Positions 9,599-18,019 are shown, counted from the first letter of the stretch. The stretch: 64,000 nt of DNA from Microbacter sp. GSS18 (GCA_029319145.1 CP119753.1:1488001-1552000); one strand, 5' to 3'. The notes: generated from the letters alone by a model not told the origin. Made by a program: numbers and translations.

Positions 9599-10404
9599 AC
9601 CGCGACCGCGCCGCGGATGGCGGGGTGGTGCTGGTAGTCCTCGACGGCGAAGTCCTCGTACTCGTAGTCGAAGATCGACGGCGGCGTGCGGCGGATCGTG
9701 AGGGTCGGATACGGGTAGGGATCGCGCGTGAGCTGCTCGGCGACCTGCTCGCGGTGGTTGTCGTAGATGTGGCAGTCGCCGCCGGTCCACACGAAGTCGC
9801 CGGGCTCGAGACCGGTCTGCTGCGCGATCATGAGGGTCAGCAGCGCGTACGAGGCGATGTTGAACGGCACGCCCAGGAACATGTCGGCGCTGCGCTGGTA
9901 CAGCTGGCACGACAGCCTGCCGTCGGCGACGTAGAACTGGAAGAACGCGTGGCACGGCGCGAGCGCCATGTCAGGGATGTCGGCCGGGTTCCACGCCGAG
10001 ACGATGATGCGGCGCGAGTCGGGGTTCGAACGGATCTGCTCGATCACCTGGGCGACCTGGTCGATGTGGCCGCCGGACGGCGTCGGCCACGAGCGCCACT
10101 GGACGCCGTAGACCGGACCCAGCTCGCCGGCGGCATCCGCCCACTCGTCCCAGATCGTCACGCCGTGCTCCTGCAGCCACCTCACGTTCGATTCGCCGCG
10201 CAGGAACCACAGCAGCTCGTACGCGATCGACTTGAAGTGGACGCGCTTGGTGGTGATGAGCGGGAAGCCCTGCGACAGATCGAAGCGGATCTGCCGGCCG
10301 AACACGCTCGTGGTGCCCGTTCCGGTGCGGTCGTCCTTGTGCGTGCCGTGCTCCAGGACGTCGCGCAGAAGGTCCTCGTACGGGGTCGGGATGGCTGCGG
10401 TCAC
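9595..10404 (-). CDS. thyA: thymidylate synthase
   Basis: Methylates dUMP to dTMP with methylene-tetrahydrofolate. The 269-residue protein has the dUMP-binding Arg in DRTGTGT, the catalytic Cys in [12 protein letters not shown] and the [17 protein letters not shown] block. Possible starts are GTG at 10413 and GTG at 10404. I chose 10404 because a TATCGT box lies exactly 7 nt before it and no Shine-Dalgarno exists, implying a leaderless transcript. It is coupled to folA downstream. In other actinobacteria dapB lies not far upstream; here about 37 kb intervenes. Confidence 0.93.
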   Translation of the reverse strand: MTAAIPTPYEDLLRDVLEHGTHKDDRTGTGTTSVFGRQIRFDLSQGFPLITTKRVHFKSIAYELLWFLRGESNVRWLQEHGVTIWDEWADAAGELGPVYGVQWRSWPTPSGGHIDQVAQVIEQIRSNPDSRRIIVSAWNPADIPDMALAPCHAFFQFYVADGRLSCQLYQRSADMFLGVPFNIASYALLTLMIAQQTGLEPGDFVWTGGDCHIYDNHREQVAEQLTRDPYPYPTLTIRRTPPSIFDYEYEDFAVEDYQHHPAIRGAVAV

Positions 10405-10411
10405 GGCTGAC

Positions 10412-10417
10412 ACGATA
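10412..10417 (-). promoter_or_regulatory. -10 box (TATCGT) for leaderless thyA
   Basis: TATCGT ends 7 nt before the GTG at 10404 and is the reason for choosing that start over the GTG at 10413. Confidence 0.5.
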
Positions 10418-10508
10418 CTCGCGCGACGATGAGCACGGGCAGGGGTTCGCAGGCGTGTCACATGCCGTCACAGTGAGGCCATCCGGGATCCGTTCAGGCG
10501 AATGCATC

Positions 10509-10514
10509 TACGGT
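10509..10514 (+). promoter_or_regulatory. -10 box (TACGGT) for the thioredoxin-like gene
   Basis: TACGGT ends 7 nt before the GTG at 10522. It is divergent from the thyA promoter about 100 bp away. Confidence 0.5.
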
Positions 10515-10521
10515 TGAAGAC

Positions 10522-10959
10522 GTGGATCTGTTGAGTGCACTCATCGGCCTCGTCGCTCTGCTGGCGGCGACGGTCGTCGTCGGCGTCGTCATGAAGCTGC
10601 GTCAGGGCCGTCCCCAGCGCGATATCCCCCACGAGGTCATCCAGCCTCAGCGTCTGGGGGCCGACACGCTCGGCGAGACGGCGACGCTGCTGCAGTTCAG
10701 CACCGAGATGTGCGCGAAGTGCCCCGGAGTCCACCGTCTGCTCTCGGACGTCGCCCGCGACCGTGACGGCGTGCGCCACCTCGACATCGATGTGACGCAC
10801 CGTCCCGACATCGCCAAGCACTTCCACATCCTGCAGACCCCGACGACACTCGTGCTCGACCGGGACGGCGCCGTGCAGACCCGCATCGGCGGCGCGCCCT
10901 CGCGCGACGTGCTCGAGCTCGAGCTCACCCGCCTGACGGGAGTCGACGCGCATGCCTGA
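10522..10959 (+). CDS. membrane-anchored thioredoxin-fold protein
   Basis: A 145-residue protein with one N-terminal membrane segment (ALIGLVALLAATVVVGVV) and a thioredoxin fold whose active site is MCAKCPG, a CxxC with a preceding Met. The cis-Pro region is QTPTTLVLD. It likely acts in extracytoplasmic thiol-disulfide chemistry, but topology cannot be settled from sequence. It starts at a GTG with a leaderless-type -10 box. Its end overlaps the DUF4395 gene by 8 bp, indicating one operon. Confidence 0.8.
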   Translation: MDLLSALIGLVALLAATVVVGVVMKLRQGRPQRDIPHEVIQPQRLGADTLGETATLLQFSTEMCAKCPGVHRLLSDVARDRDGVRHLDIDVTHRPDIAKHFHILQTPTTLVLDRDGAVQTRIGGAPSRDVLELELTRLTGVDAHA

Positions 10960-11491
10960 GGCCACCGGCGCCCACCGCGGCATCGACCCCCGCGGCCCGC
11001 GCTTCACCGCGGCGATCACCTCCGTCCTCCTTCTGGTCGACGTCTTCCTGGGCCTCACCGGGCTCGCCACGAGCCGATCGGCCGACGGCGCGTGGGCGCT
11101 GCCGGCGGCTTCGCTGGCCGAGCGCGTGCTGGATCCCGCGTTCCTGCTGCTGCTCGTGCTCGTGCTGCTGTTCGTGTGGGGCGTCGCCTCGCCGCGCACC
11201 GCGCCGTGGGGGGCCCTGTACCGCGCCGCCGTGCAGCCGCGACTGACCCCGCCGACGGAGTTCGAGGACCCGCGTCCGCCGCGCTTCGCGCAGGGCGTCG
11301 GCCTCTTCGTCACGGCGATCGGTCTGGTGCTGCAGCTCGTCGGCGTGCCGTGGGCGTTGCCGATCGCGGCCGCGATGGCGTTCATCGCGTCGTTCCTCAA
11401 CGCCGCCTTCGGGCTGTGCCTGGGCTGCCAGCTGTACCTCCTGCTGCAGCGCGCCGGGATCGTCGGGCGCGAGCGCCCCGCCGCGGCCTGA
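10952..11491 (+). CDS. DUF4395 family membrane protein
   Basis: A 179-residue integral membrane protein of the DUF4395 family with about four hydrophobic segments (ITSVLLLVDVFLGLTGLA; FLLLLVLVLLFVWGVA; two more after residue 110). A conserved CLGCQLY motif lies near residue 157. DUF4395 proteins are commonly encoded beside thioredoxin-like proteins, as here, so a role in membrane thiol redox transfer is plausible but unproven. It overlaps the thioredoxin-like gene by 8 bp. Confidence 0.8.
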   Translation: MPEATGAHRGIDPRGPRFTAAITSVLLLVDVFLGLTGLATSRSADGAWALPAASLAERVLDPAFLLLLVLVLLFVWGVASPRTAPWGALYRAAVQPRLTPPTEFEDPRPPRFAQGVGLFVTAIGLVLQLVGVPWALPIAAAMAFIASFLNAAFGLCLGCQLYLLLQRAGIVGRERPAAA

Positions 11492-11593
11492 TTTTCGCGA
11501 CGCACCCCGGTTCGACCGTCGCGCGCGGCGACGGGCGTCGTTAGGCTGACCGCGAGCGTCCGCGCCGCGGGAGCCGCGATCCAGGAGGTACCG

Positions 11594-12019
11594 ATGTCCG
11601 TCACCAGCGAAGCCACCACCGCCTGGAAGGGCAACCTGTTCGAGGGATCCGGCGAGGTCACGCTGGTGTCGTCGGGATCGGGCACCTTCGCGGTGAACTG
11701 GAAGGCACGCAGCGAGGGCTCGACGTCCGTCACGACGCCCGAAGAGCTGATCGCGGCCGCGCACTCCTCGTGCTTCTGCATGGCGTTCTCGAACATGCTG
11801 GCCGAGAACGGCACGCCGCCGGAGTCGATCGACACGACCGCATCGGTGACGTTCGTCCCCGGCACGGGCATCACCGGCAGCCACCTGAATGTGAACGCGG
11901 TGGTGCCGGGCATCTCTCCGGAGGACTTCGAGAGCATCGCGCAGGCAGCCAAGGCCGGCTGCCCCGTGTCGCAGGCGCTCGCCGGCGTGGAGATCACGCT
12001 CGAGGCGACGCTTGCCTGA
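11594..12019 (+). CDS. OsmC/Ohr-family peroxiredoxin
   Basis: A 141-residue OsmC-fold peroxidase that would reduce organic hydroperoxides. The two reactive cysteines lie in AAHSSCFCMAFS (near residues 58-60) and AAKAGCPVSQ (near residue 124), the usual OsmC arrangement. An AGGAGG lies 5 nt before the ATG. The next gene overlaps its end by 8 bp, and the thioredoxin pair is just upstream, so this may be a small redox-defence cluster. Confidence 0.9.
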   Translation: MSVTSEATTAWKGNLFEGSGEVTLVSSGSGTFAVNWKARSEGSTSVTTPEELIAAAHSSCFCMAFSNMLAENGTPPESIDTTASVTFVPGTGITGSHLNVNAVVPGISPEDFESIAQAAKAGCPVSQALAGVEITLEATLA

Positions 12020-12926
12020 CGCCCATCCGGCCCTGCGCCGCGTCGTCGTCGCCGGCGCCTCGGGTCTCATCGGCGGTGCGCTGATCGAGCGGCTGCGCGC
12101 CGACGGCGTCGAGGTCACACGCCTCGTGCGGCGCCCGGCCGCGGCGCCCGACGAAGTCGAGTGGCTGACAGAGAACGAGCGACTCGATCCGGCGGTGCTC
12201 GAGGGGGCGGATGCCGTGGTGGGGCTCAACGGCGCGTCGATCGGCCGGTTCCCCTGGACGTCCTCGTATCGGCGCACGCTGCTGTGGTCCCGCGTCATCC
12301 CGACGCAGGCCATCGCGAGCGCTCTGCGCGAGCTCGGGACGGATGCGCCGGCGTTCGCCTCGGCATCCGCGGTCGGCTACTACGGGTCGGCGCCGGGAGT
12401 GCCGCTCGACGAGTCCGCGCCGCGGGGTGAGACGTTCCTCGCCGACATCTGCGAGGAGTGGGAGGCCGCCGCGCGGCACGCGGGCGACGCGCGCGTCGTG
12501 CACCTGCGCACGGCGCCGCTGATCCACCCCGAGGGGGTGCTCAAGCCGCTGCTGCTCCTCACGGCGCTGGGCGTGAGCGGCCCGGTGGGGCGCGGCACGC
12601 AGGCGTGGGGCTGGATCTCGCTCGAAGACGAGGTGCGGGCGATCCACCACGTCCTCGGCGCCGACATCGACGGTCCCGTGAACCTCAGCGGGCCCGAGCG
12701 TGCGACCGCGAACGACCTGGGCTTCGCCCTGGCACGGCGCATGAACCGCCCTTATCTGCTGCGGGCACCCGAGTGGGGCCTCAAGCTCGGGCTCGGCAAG
12801 GACGCCACCGAGTCGCTGCTGACCGCCGACGCGCACATCGTCCCGGCCGCGCTCGAGGCATCCGGGTTCACGTTCACGCACCGCACGGTCGAGGACGCCG
12901 TCGCGGCTGCCGTGCCGGCGCGCTGA
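12012..12926 (+). CDS. TIGR01777-family NAD-dependent epimerase/dehydratase-like protein
   Basis: A 304-residue extended-SDR protein. The Rossmann motif is VVVAGASGLIGGAL at residues 11-24. ASASAVGYYGS near residue 118 is the family signature (active-site YYG), and the C-terminus carries the DUF1731 region (RAPEWGLKLGLGKDATESLL). The function of the family is unknown. The likely start is a TTG at 12012 overlapping the osmC stop; no other start fits the conserved N-terminus. It is the last core gene before the accessory stretch. Confidence 0.85.
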   Translation: MPDAHPALRRVVVAGASGLIGGALIERLRADGVEVTRLVRRPAAAPDEVEWLTENERLDPAVLEGADAVVGLNGASIGRFPWTSSYRRTLLWSRVIPTQAIASALRELGTDAPAFASASAVGYYGSAPGVPLDESAPRGETFLADICEEWEAAARHAGDARVVHLRTAPLIHPEGVLKPLLLLTALGVSGPVGRGTQAWGWISLEDEVRAIHHVLGADIDGPVNLSGPERATANDLGFALARRMNRPYLLRAPEWGLKLGLGKDATESLLTADAHIVPAALEASGFTFTHRTVEDAVAAAVPAR

Positions 12927-13097
12927 CCTTGCACCGTTGACTCCGCGGCACGCGGTTCGCACGGCCGGCCATGATCGCGCACGTCACCGCACCGGTCATG
13001 CGGACATCGACTGCCGCTCGAAACGCACCCGTGTTCAGGCGTCCGGTTCCGCGGCCCCGGCCGCCACGCGCGAGCGATGGGCGACCGGCGTGCGTGC

Positions 13098-13652
13098 TCA
13101 GAGGTAGTGCCTGGGAGCTTGAAGATCCAGCTTGGGTCCTCGGCTGTGGAGGTGCCGCGGCTGGCGAGCCACAGTCAGACGGTCGAAGTAGAAGGGGCGA
13201 ACGCCAAGCTTCGCGAACACACCGAGCACATGCGGCTTGGCCTTGCGAACGGCTGCGCTCTTGAGATCACCCCACGCCGCGAATACTTCGGTCGCGCCGT
13301 GCTGGCGAAGGACACGTTCGATCACGGCGCAGTTCTGATCCGACAGCGTCTGATCGAAGGCACCGATGTTCGACGGCGAGCTCGCCCGCTCTGGGTACAG
13401 GTTGAGCATCACCCACCCCGAGCACTTGAGTTCGACACTTGCCTCGATTGCCAAGTTGACGGTGGTGTCGGAGGTTACCTCGTTCGCATGCGAAGGATTC
13501 ATGCCAACGACGAAGAGCGTGCCAGGGGATTGGCCGGCGTTGGCTGGTCGCCCGAGGGCGAATCGATGGTTCGCCCTTGCCGGGGCTGGATCCCACATCG
13601 TGGGCTCCTGGCCGTGGGGGTACAGGATCGGCCGCGAGCTACTCGGAGTCAT
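13098..13652 (-). CDS. DUF1643 domain protein
   Basis: A 184-residue protein of the DUF1643 family: TLFVVGMNPSHANEVTSDTT near residue 46 and VMLNLYPERASSP near residue 80 are typical (usual forms: MLNPS-A and NLFP-RA). The C-terminal half has VFAAWGD. The family is often found in mobile regions and its function is unknown. It faces the core gene TIGR01777 across a 171-bp gap in which I see no terminator hairpin, and it is the first gene of the accessory stretch. Confidence 0.75.
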   Translation of the reverse strand: MTPSSSRPILYPHGQEPTMWDPAPARANHRFALGRPANAGQSPGTLFVVGMNPSHANEVTSDTTVNLAIEASVELKCSGWVMLNLYPERASSPSNIGAFDQTLSDQNCAVIERVLRQHGATEVFAAWGDLKSAAVRKAKPHVLGVFAKLGVRPFYFDRLTVARQPRHLHSRGPKLDLQAPRHYL

Positions 13653-13800
13653 GATGCACGATCATGCCAAATCCCTCCCAGCTCGAGGCGAGCTCGAGCG
13701 AGGACCGGCTGCGGGCATGCGGGGCGATCGTCTGAAGACAGCCCGTCGGTCCGTGGCGCGATGTCGTGGGTTGGCGCGATGATTTCGTCGAGGAGGATCC

Positions 13801-14328
13801 ATGACTGATGCCCTTTCAGCGGCCGGCTCGATCTCAGGAGCGATCATCAGTGGCCGGATGACAGAAGGCCAGACTCGCTGGGCCAATCGGCGTGCGAGCG
13901 CGAGTCTGCTGCAAGGCGCTCTCTTGCCCCTGCGGCGCCTCATGGCACAACTAAGCTTCAGCGGCGATGTCTCGGAGTGGAAGGCCACCTTCACGGTCGC
14001 TATCCACGCGCTCCAGGGCGAGCGGTCTCGTACGCCTTCGGGTTGGGGCCATCTCGAACAAAGCGTTCGTGAGGCCGTCGCCTGTGCAGTGGGATTGGGT
14101 CTCGCGGATCGTGAGCCTGCGCAGGACTGTGAGTCACACTTCCATCAGGACAAGATCTGGCTCATGTTCGCAGCGGACTATCTGGACTATGTGATTCCGG
14201 TCATAGGCCGATGGGGAGAAGAGTCGAGTACCCGACGCTCACAGAACACGGAGCTGATCGACTTCGGAAAGTGGCTTGCCCGCACGGGACGCCATGAGCC
14301 GGGGAAAGGCCTCTGGCCGACCACGTAA
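13801..14328 (+). CDS. hypothetical protein
   Basis: A 175-residue predicted cytoplasmic protein that I do not recognise. GAGGAGGATCC directly upstream of the ATG is a good ribosome-binding site, and the frame is uninterrupted. The protein is rich in Trp and His (SGDVSEWKATFTVA, DCESHFHQDKIWLMFAADYL) and has no membrane segment or known motif. Base composition is less GC-rich at third positions than in the flanking core genes. Its place between DUF1643 and HEPN-like genes suggests an island gene. Confidence 0.6.
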   Translation: MTDALSAAGSISGAIISGRMTEGQTRWANRRASASLLQGALLPLRRLMAQLSFSGDVSEWKATFTVAIHALQGERSRTPSGWGHLEQSVREAVACAVGLGLADREPAQDCESHFHQDKIWLMFAADYLDYVIPVIGRWGEESSTRRSQNTELIDFGKWLARTGRHEPGKGLWPTT

Positions 14329-14528
14329 GGGCACGGGGATCGCGCGGTCGAGGACCAGTCAGCCGACAGGCACTCTCGGGGACCTGAGACCGATCAACTC
14401 TTGTTCAACCGGTTTCCGATCGCATCGACGAGCGGCCACTTCAACGGCTGGGGACTCGCTGCTAGTCTGATCCCACGAGCGATTGACTACACGGGTCCGT
14501 CGGGTTCACGCCCCGGTTGCTCACAGAG

Positions 14529-14562
14529 TTGGGAGACTCAGGTTCGAATCCTGACGGCATCT
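14529..14562 (+). pseudogene. tRNA 3' half (anticodon-stem 3' strand, T-arm, acceptor 3' strand)
   Basis: Bases 14530-14534 (TGGGA) can be an anticodon-stem 3' strand. TCAGG-TTCGAAT-CCTGA (14538-14554) is a perfect canonical T-arm, and CGGCATC plus a discriminator T (14555-14562) is an acceptor 3' strand. No matching 5' half lies upstream. Both strands pair with the 5' half found just downstream: acceptor 7 of 7 with two G-U pairs, anticodon stem 5 of 5. The arrangement therefore looks permuted. Read as a single tRNA, the variable loop would be only 3 nt, which is short. Confidence 0.6.
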
Positions 14563-14568
14563 TTACGT

Positions 14569-14605
14569 GGTGCTGTAGCTCAATAGGCAGAGCATCCCAC
14601 TTTTA
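14569..14605 (+). pseudogene. tRNA-Lys(TTT) 5' half
   Basis: GGTGCTG is an acceptor 5' strand, followed by TA, a D-arm GCTC-AATAGGCA-GAGC with the conserved GG, A26, anticodon-stem strand TCCCA and loop CTTTTA with anticodon TTT. The homology stops in the anticodon loop at about 14605. Beyond it the sequence is the 3' end of the neighbouring minus-strand gene, whose TAA stop occupies 14603-14605. A break in an anticodon loop is typical of integration or recombination in a tRNA gene. Confidence 0.65.
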
Positions 14606-15457
14606 CTTCCGCCGCTCGATGGCGGCGACAAGCTCCGCGTTCGTGAGCTTGAGCGCTTGATATCCCCCGCGCAGGTAGCCGCGAACTTTGCGAAGCGCAC
14701 TTGTGTCTCTTGGCAACTTGCCGTTCTCTTCGATGTAGTCACCCACAGCGATGTCCGCCCATGCATCGCGCGGGATCACGTTCTGAAGTCCCAGGTTCAC
14801 GTCGTACGCGAGTCTCTTCTGGACAGCGAGTGCGCCAGTCAACCCGGGGACTCCCAAAGAAGCCGACTCCCCCAACGATGGAACGCGGAACGGCTCACAT
14901 GTTAGCGCCGACCATGTCTCACGTTGAGTCGTCGTGAGCGATTCATAGTGCTCAACGAGGCCCTCACGCACCAACCCGGCAGCGTGGGTGTAGGCGTTCC
15001 GAATCTTCCGCGTCAGATGAAACAGTGCAAGGGCGTCGGTGTCCATGGGGTGTGATGTCGCGGTCGCAAACTCCTCATGAATGATGTTCGAGTTCGAGTT
15101 CGCAACGCGATTGCTTGCCTTGCCCAGCGGCACAAGAAGCCTGATGCAGGACTTCACGAAGTCTTCGTGGAGTCCAAACGTGAAGTTCAGCGCCATCGTG
15201 CACGCTTCACGTTCCGCCTCGCTCAGAAGTTGACCGGCGCGGTCCAGCCGCTGGTTCATGCGCTGGACGTGCGCGAGGTCGGGGTACTGGTCTGCGAGCA
15301 GTACTTTCTGGTTCGGAACGTCGGCCAACGTCTGGACGGCGAGCTTGGAGCCTACGAGTAGAGCCCAGACAGTGTCACTCGCTTCAGCTCGCCGCTTCTC
15401 GAGATCACGGAACGCTTTGAACTTGACCTGGGGTTCAGTGCGGTACTTGCTGGTCAC
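14603..15457 (-). CDS. HEPN-like protein with R-N-x3-H motif, candidate defence RNase
   Basis: A 284-residue, mostly helical protein that I cannot place in a named family. At about residues 148-160 it carries HLTRKIRNAYTHAAG, an R-N-x3-H motif matching the catalytic Rx4-6H signature of HEPN ribonucleases (as in MltR/DUF4145-like proteins). I chose the GTG at 15455-15457, preceded by GAGGG; the open frame extends to 15589, but that extension looks non-coding. The TAA stop lies in the anticodon loop of the tRNA-Lys half-gene. A role in phage defence is inferred from the motif and the neighbours. Confidence 0.6.
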   Translation of the reverse strand: MTSKYRTEPQVKFKAFRDLEKRRAEASDTVWALLVGSKLAVQTLADVPNQKVLLADQYPDLAHVQRMNQRLDRAGQLLSEAEREACTMALNFTFGLHEDFVKSCIRLLVPLGKASNRVANSNSNIIHEEFATATSHPMDTDALALFHLTRKIRNAYTHAAGLVREGLVEHYESLTTTQRETWSALTCEPFRVPSLGESASLGVPGLTGALAVQKRLAYDVNLGLQNVIPRDAWADIAVGDYIEENGKLPRDTSALRKVRGYLRGGYQALKLTNAELVAAIERRK

Positions 15458-15627
15458 GGCCCTCACGCTATCGACGCAACCGGAACGCTTCGAGGGCTTC
15501 TCGCACGGTTCGCGTACGCACGAGGACCGTGTTGCGCGCGGGATGGTCTGGAGTTCTTGGCGCCCGCGCCAGCGCGGGTGAGGCGACATCGACGGTCGTC
15601 GTCAGAACACACCGAATCCAAGCCTGG

Positions 15628-15663
15628 TATACTGTATGACGTAATGACACTTAGCGTCATACA
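15628..15663 (+). promoter_or_regulatory. extended -10 promoter with palindromic operator for the RHH-YfbU gene
   Basis: TGG-TATACT (15625-15633) is an extended -10 box. Immediately downstream lie perfect 9-bp inverted arms, TGTATGACG (15633-15641) and CGTCATACA (15655-15663), separated by 13 nt. This would cover the transcription start, as expected for an autoregulating ribbon-helix-helix repressor. The next gene starts 17 bp later. Confidence 0.7.
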
Positions 15664-15680
15664 CAAATGAAAGGTTCAAC

Positions 15681-16442
15681 ATGGCAGTCCTGAACGTGAG
15701 AGTCGACGACTCGGTCCGCGACCAGCTCAAGGAAATGGCGGATGACCAGGGGGTGACTCTTAGCGAGTTCGTCCGCGATCTCGTGTCAGCATCGACCGTT
15801 CCCGTCTATGAGCACCCGGAGGACCATGGCGACCTCGAGGTACCAGAGAGCCTCCGGCAGGTCGATCGGCAGATGCTCGCGCTGCTTCATCGGATTCTCG
15901 CTCGCGTCCTGCTGGAGGACGGGGGCGGCGACCTCGAAGGCCAGCTCGAACTGGCGGAGGTGATCCAGGAAGGATATACGGGGGAGTACTACCGCCTTGT
16001 CGCCGATCTCAGCCCCGAACTCTCTCGGCGAGACTCCAACCGGGTGCTCGACATCCTGGAGATGTTCCGGTACATCACCTTCAGCATTGGGAAGCTGAAG
16101 CGTGACGGCGAGAGCGTTGGCGACGATCTGGAGGCCTCGCTCGAGTTCCGCGGATTCGACCACAACAATTCTCTCGAAGGTCACATGGCGCGATACGTGC
16201 GTTTCCTGATGGATGACGACCGGTGGGCCGAACTCCAGGGGCAGATGGACCGCCATGATCGAGGCAACTCACACATGCCTGTCCTGGACCTATACCTGCG
16301 CATGCTCGGGGAGTATCGCCGCATCATGGAGGGTCGAGGTCGGCGCGGATACGACCTGGACGCCTACTACCTGAGCCTGGACGAACTCCAGCGGCTCGCC
16401 GATTCGCAGATCCACCCCAGCCTGCGTCGCGAAGGGCGGTGA
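15681..16442 (+). CDS. ribbon-helix-helix plus YfbU-domain protein
   Basis: The 253-residue product has an N-terminal RHH DNA-binding domain (residues 1-45: VLNVRVDDSVRDQLKEMADD, then LSEFVRDLV). From about residue 65 a YfbU-like helical domain follows: NRVLDILEMFRYITFSI, LEFRGFDHNN and GHMARYVRFLMDDDRW resemble E. coli YfbU. YfbU's function is poorly known. GAAAGG precedes the ATG. A 9-bp palindrome at the promoter suggests autoregulation. The stop overlaps the next gene (GTGA), so the two form a two-gene unit resembling antitoxin-toxin organisation; that role is only an inference. Confidence 0.75.
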   Translation: MAVLNVRVDDSVRDQLKEMADDQGVTLSEFVRDLVSASTVPVYEHPEDHGDLEVPESLRQVDRQMLALLHRILARVLLEDGGGDLEGQLELAEVIQEGYTGEYYRLVADLSPELSRRDSNRVLDILEMFRYITFSIGKLKRDGESVGDDLEASLEFRGFDHNNSLEGHMARYVRFLMDDDRWAELQGQMDRHDRGNSHMPVLDLYLRMLGEYRRIMEGRGRRGYDLDAYYLSLDELQRLADSQIHPSLRREGR

Positions 16443-17290
16443 ACGAAGCGATGACAACCGGTCGACCATCACTCAACCGCTCGGACTGCCTGATCTGTGG
16501 CGAGACGAACAGACCCGAGCTGACCCTCGAGCACATCATCCCGCAGACACTGTGGAGAAGATTTGGCGTAGACCCGAACCAGGAGGGTGACGTTCGGAAG
16601 ACCCACACGACACTCTGCAAACGCTGCAACGATGCGACGTCACGACTGCACTCGCGAACCGAGATGATGGAGCTCATCGAGAAGGGCACCCCCGCTACCG
16701 ACATGGCGATCGGCCAGATGGCCGACTGGGTGTTCTGGATCCTGCTCCTCCTCGCCCTCGAACGAGGCGACTCCATCGTCCCCGCCGACGTGGCACGCCG
16801 ACTGCTCCACAGTCGTTTCGTGACGCACACAGCAACCGGAATCCCGCCTGGGTGGCGTGTCTACGCGGCGCGCGTTGCCACGCTCGAGCATCAGGGCACG
16901 GCCGTGCAGGAGAGCTACGAAGTCCTCACGGCCTTCGGCAACATGGGCGTCACCAGCGCCGCCGGACATGCGATTGGGTTCACCGGTCGGTCCGGGGCGG
17001 CCGTGCAGTCCGCGCTAACCATCGGGATCGGTTCTATGGGGTTCCTGGTTCTGCCACCGACCGAGTCATCCGGGCCGAATCATCTGGATCGTGTAGACGC
17101 TGCCGCCGCCGAGAACGGCCTCGAACGGTTGGTACCTCGCAGGGGCGCCGTGGCGACACTCACGGTGGGGGCCGCAGACGTGGGGGCGCTCCGAGACATC
17201 TTTGTATCGCCCTTTGAGGGAAGCGACCGATCGCTCCTCCCGCAACGACTTCGCAGCCTGCTGGGAGCCTTCACGGATTCCTCGGTCTAG
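16439..17290 (+). CDS. HNH-like zinc-finger nuclease candidate
   Basis: A 283-residue protein with an N-terminal HNH-type core: CLICGE (near residue 18), LTLEHIIPQTLW (near residue 33) and TLCKRCNDATS (near residue 61). The two CxxC knuckles and EHIIP are the usual frame of HNH endonucleases that bind zinc and nick DNA. A hydrophobic stretch WVFWILLLLALERG follows near residue 99. The C-terminal 150 residues are not recognised. The GTG start overlaps the YfbU-gene stop by 4 bp, so translation is coupled. Confidence 0.65.
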   Translation: MNEAMTTGRPSLNRSDCLICGETNRPELTLEHIIPQTLWRRFGVDPNQEGDVRKTHTTLCKRCNDATSRLHSRTEMMELIEKGTPATDMAIGQMADWVFWILLLLALERGDSIVPADVARRLLHSRFVTHTATGIPPGWRVYAARVATLEHQGTAVQESYEVLTAFGNMGVTSAAGHAIGFTGRSGAAVQSALTIGIGSMGFLVLPPTESSGPNHLDRVDAAAAENGLERLVPRRGAVATLTVGAADVGALRDIFVSPFEGSDRSLLPQRLRSLLGAFTDSSV

Positions 17291-17404
17291 CCCGGCCCGG
17301 TCGATCGGAATGCTCGACAGTCAGTCGCTTGCCACCGAACTCGCGAACCATGGGCGTCTGTCCGACCGTGTGTGACGTGAGTCGTCGAGCGAAAAGCCGG
17401 TCAA

Positions 17405-18019
17405 CTACGCGACGACGATTCGAGTGGAATACTCCGACCCGTTCTCGTCCCTCCACTTGACCACAATGATGGTTGCAGGAGGGCTCGCCAACGAGCGCCA
17501 AATCGCGAACGGAACGCTCTGGTACGGATCAAGATCAATCGGGTCTTTGACCATGATCATGAGATCTCGCGAGTCTTGTTCGGTCTCCCCTGCGAGGCTC
17601 ACCTGGTATGCAGTCCGATCGCCCGCGTTCTGCAGATTCCAGCGGTGCTTTCCGGTCAGGTCATGCATGAGGAGCCAGGAAACACCGCTCTTCGCCTCCG
17701 GCGAGACCGGTTGCCCCTCAGCCGGCATCGGTCCTGCTTGCTGGTTGACCCGGTCGACGAGGGCCTCAAGAACCTCAACCTGGCGATCTGAAGCGGCCTG
17801 TGAGAGGTTCAGCGCTTGCACGTACGCTTGCAGCGCCGTGGTCTGAGCCTTGTCTGCGACGGCACGACTGGCATCAGCCCTACGGTTAGCGATGAGTGTC
17901 AGCACTGCGATTGTCGCAGTCACGACAATGCCCGCAGCTGTCAGCCACACCATCCACCAACTCGAAGCATCCCCTAAGACGATGACCGGCACCGGGAACG
18001 GAATCGGAGTCGGCGTCAT
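17405..18019 (-). CDS. hypothetical single-pass membrane protein
   Basis: A 204-residue protein with one membrane segment (MVWLTAAGIVVTATIAVLTL, about residues 23-42). A helical region RADASRAVADKAQTTALQAY follows that may form a coiled coil, then a beta-rich C-terminus with repeated Trp (VPFAIWRSLASPPATIIVVK, WRDENGSEYSTRI). I chose the ATG at 18017-18019, which puts the membrane segment near the N-terminus; the longer frame upstream has no supporting start. Function is unknown. It is convergent with the HNH gene and divergent from the ApeA-like gene. Confidence 0.55.
   Translation of the reverse strand: MTPTPIPFPVPVIVLGDASSWWMVWLTAAGIVVTATIAVLTLIANRRADASRAVADKAQTTALQAYVQALNLSQAASDRQVEVLEALVDRVNQQAGPMPAEGQPVSPEAKSGVSWLLMHDLTGKHRWNLQNAGDRTAYQVSLAGETEQDSRDLMIMVKDPIDLDPYQSVPFAIWRSLASPPATIIVVKWRDENGSEYSTRIVVA

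Noticed and set aside
14460..14562. A complete tRNA ending at 14562
   Set aside because: No acceptor or D-arm match lies upstream at the right distance; the T-arm-like stem at 14508-14524 lacks the conserved A58. Only a 3' half is supported.
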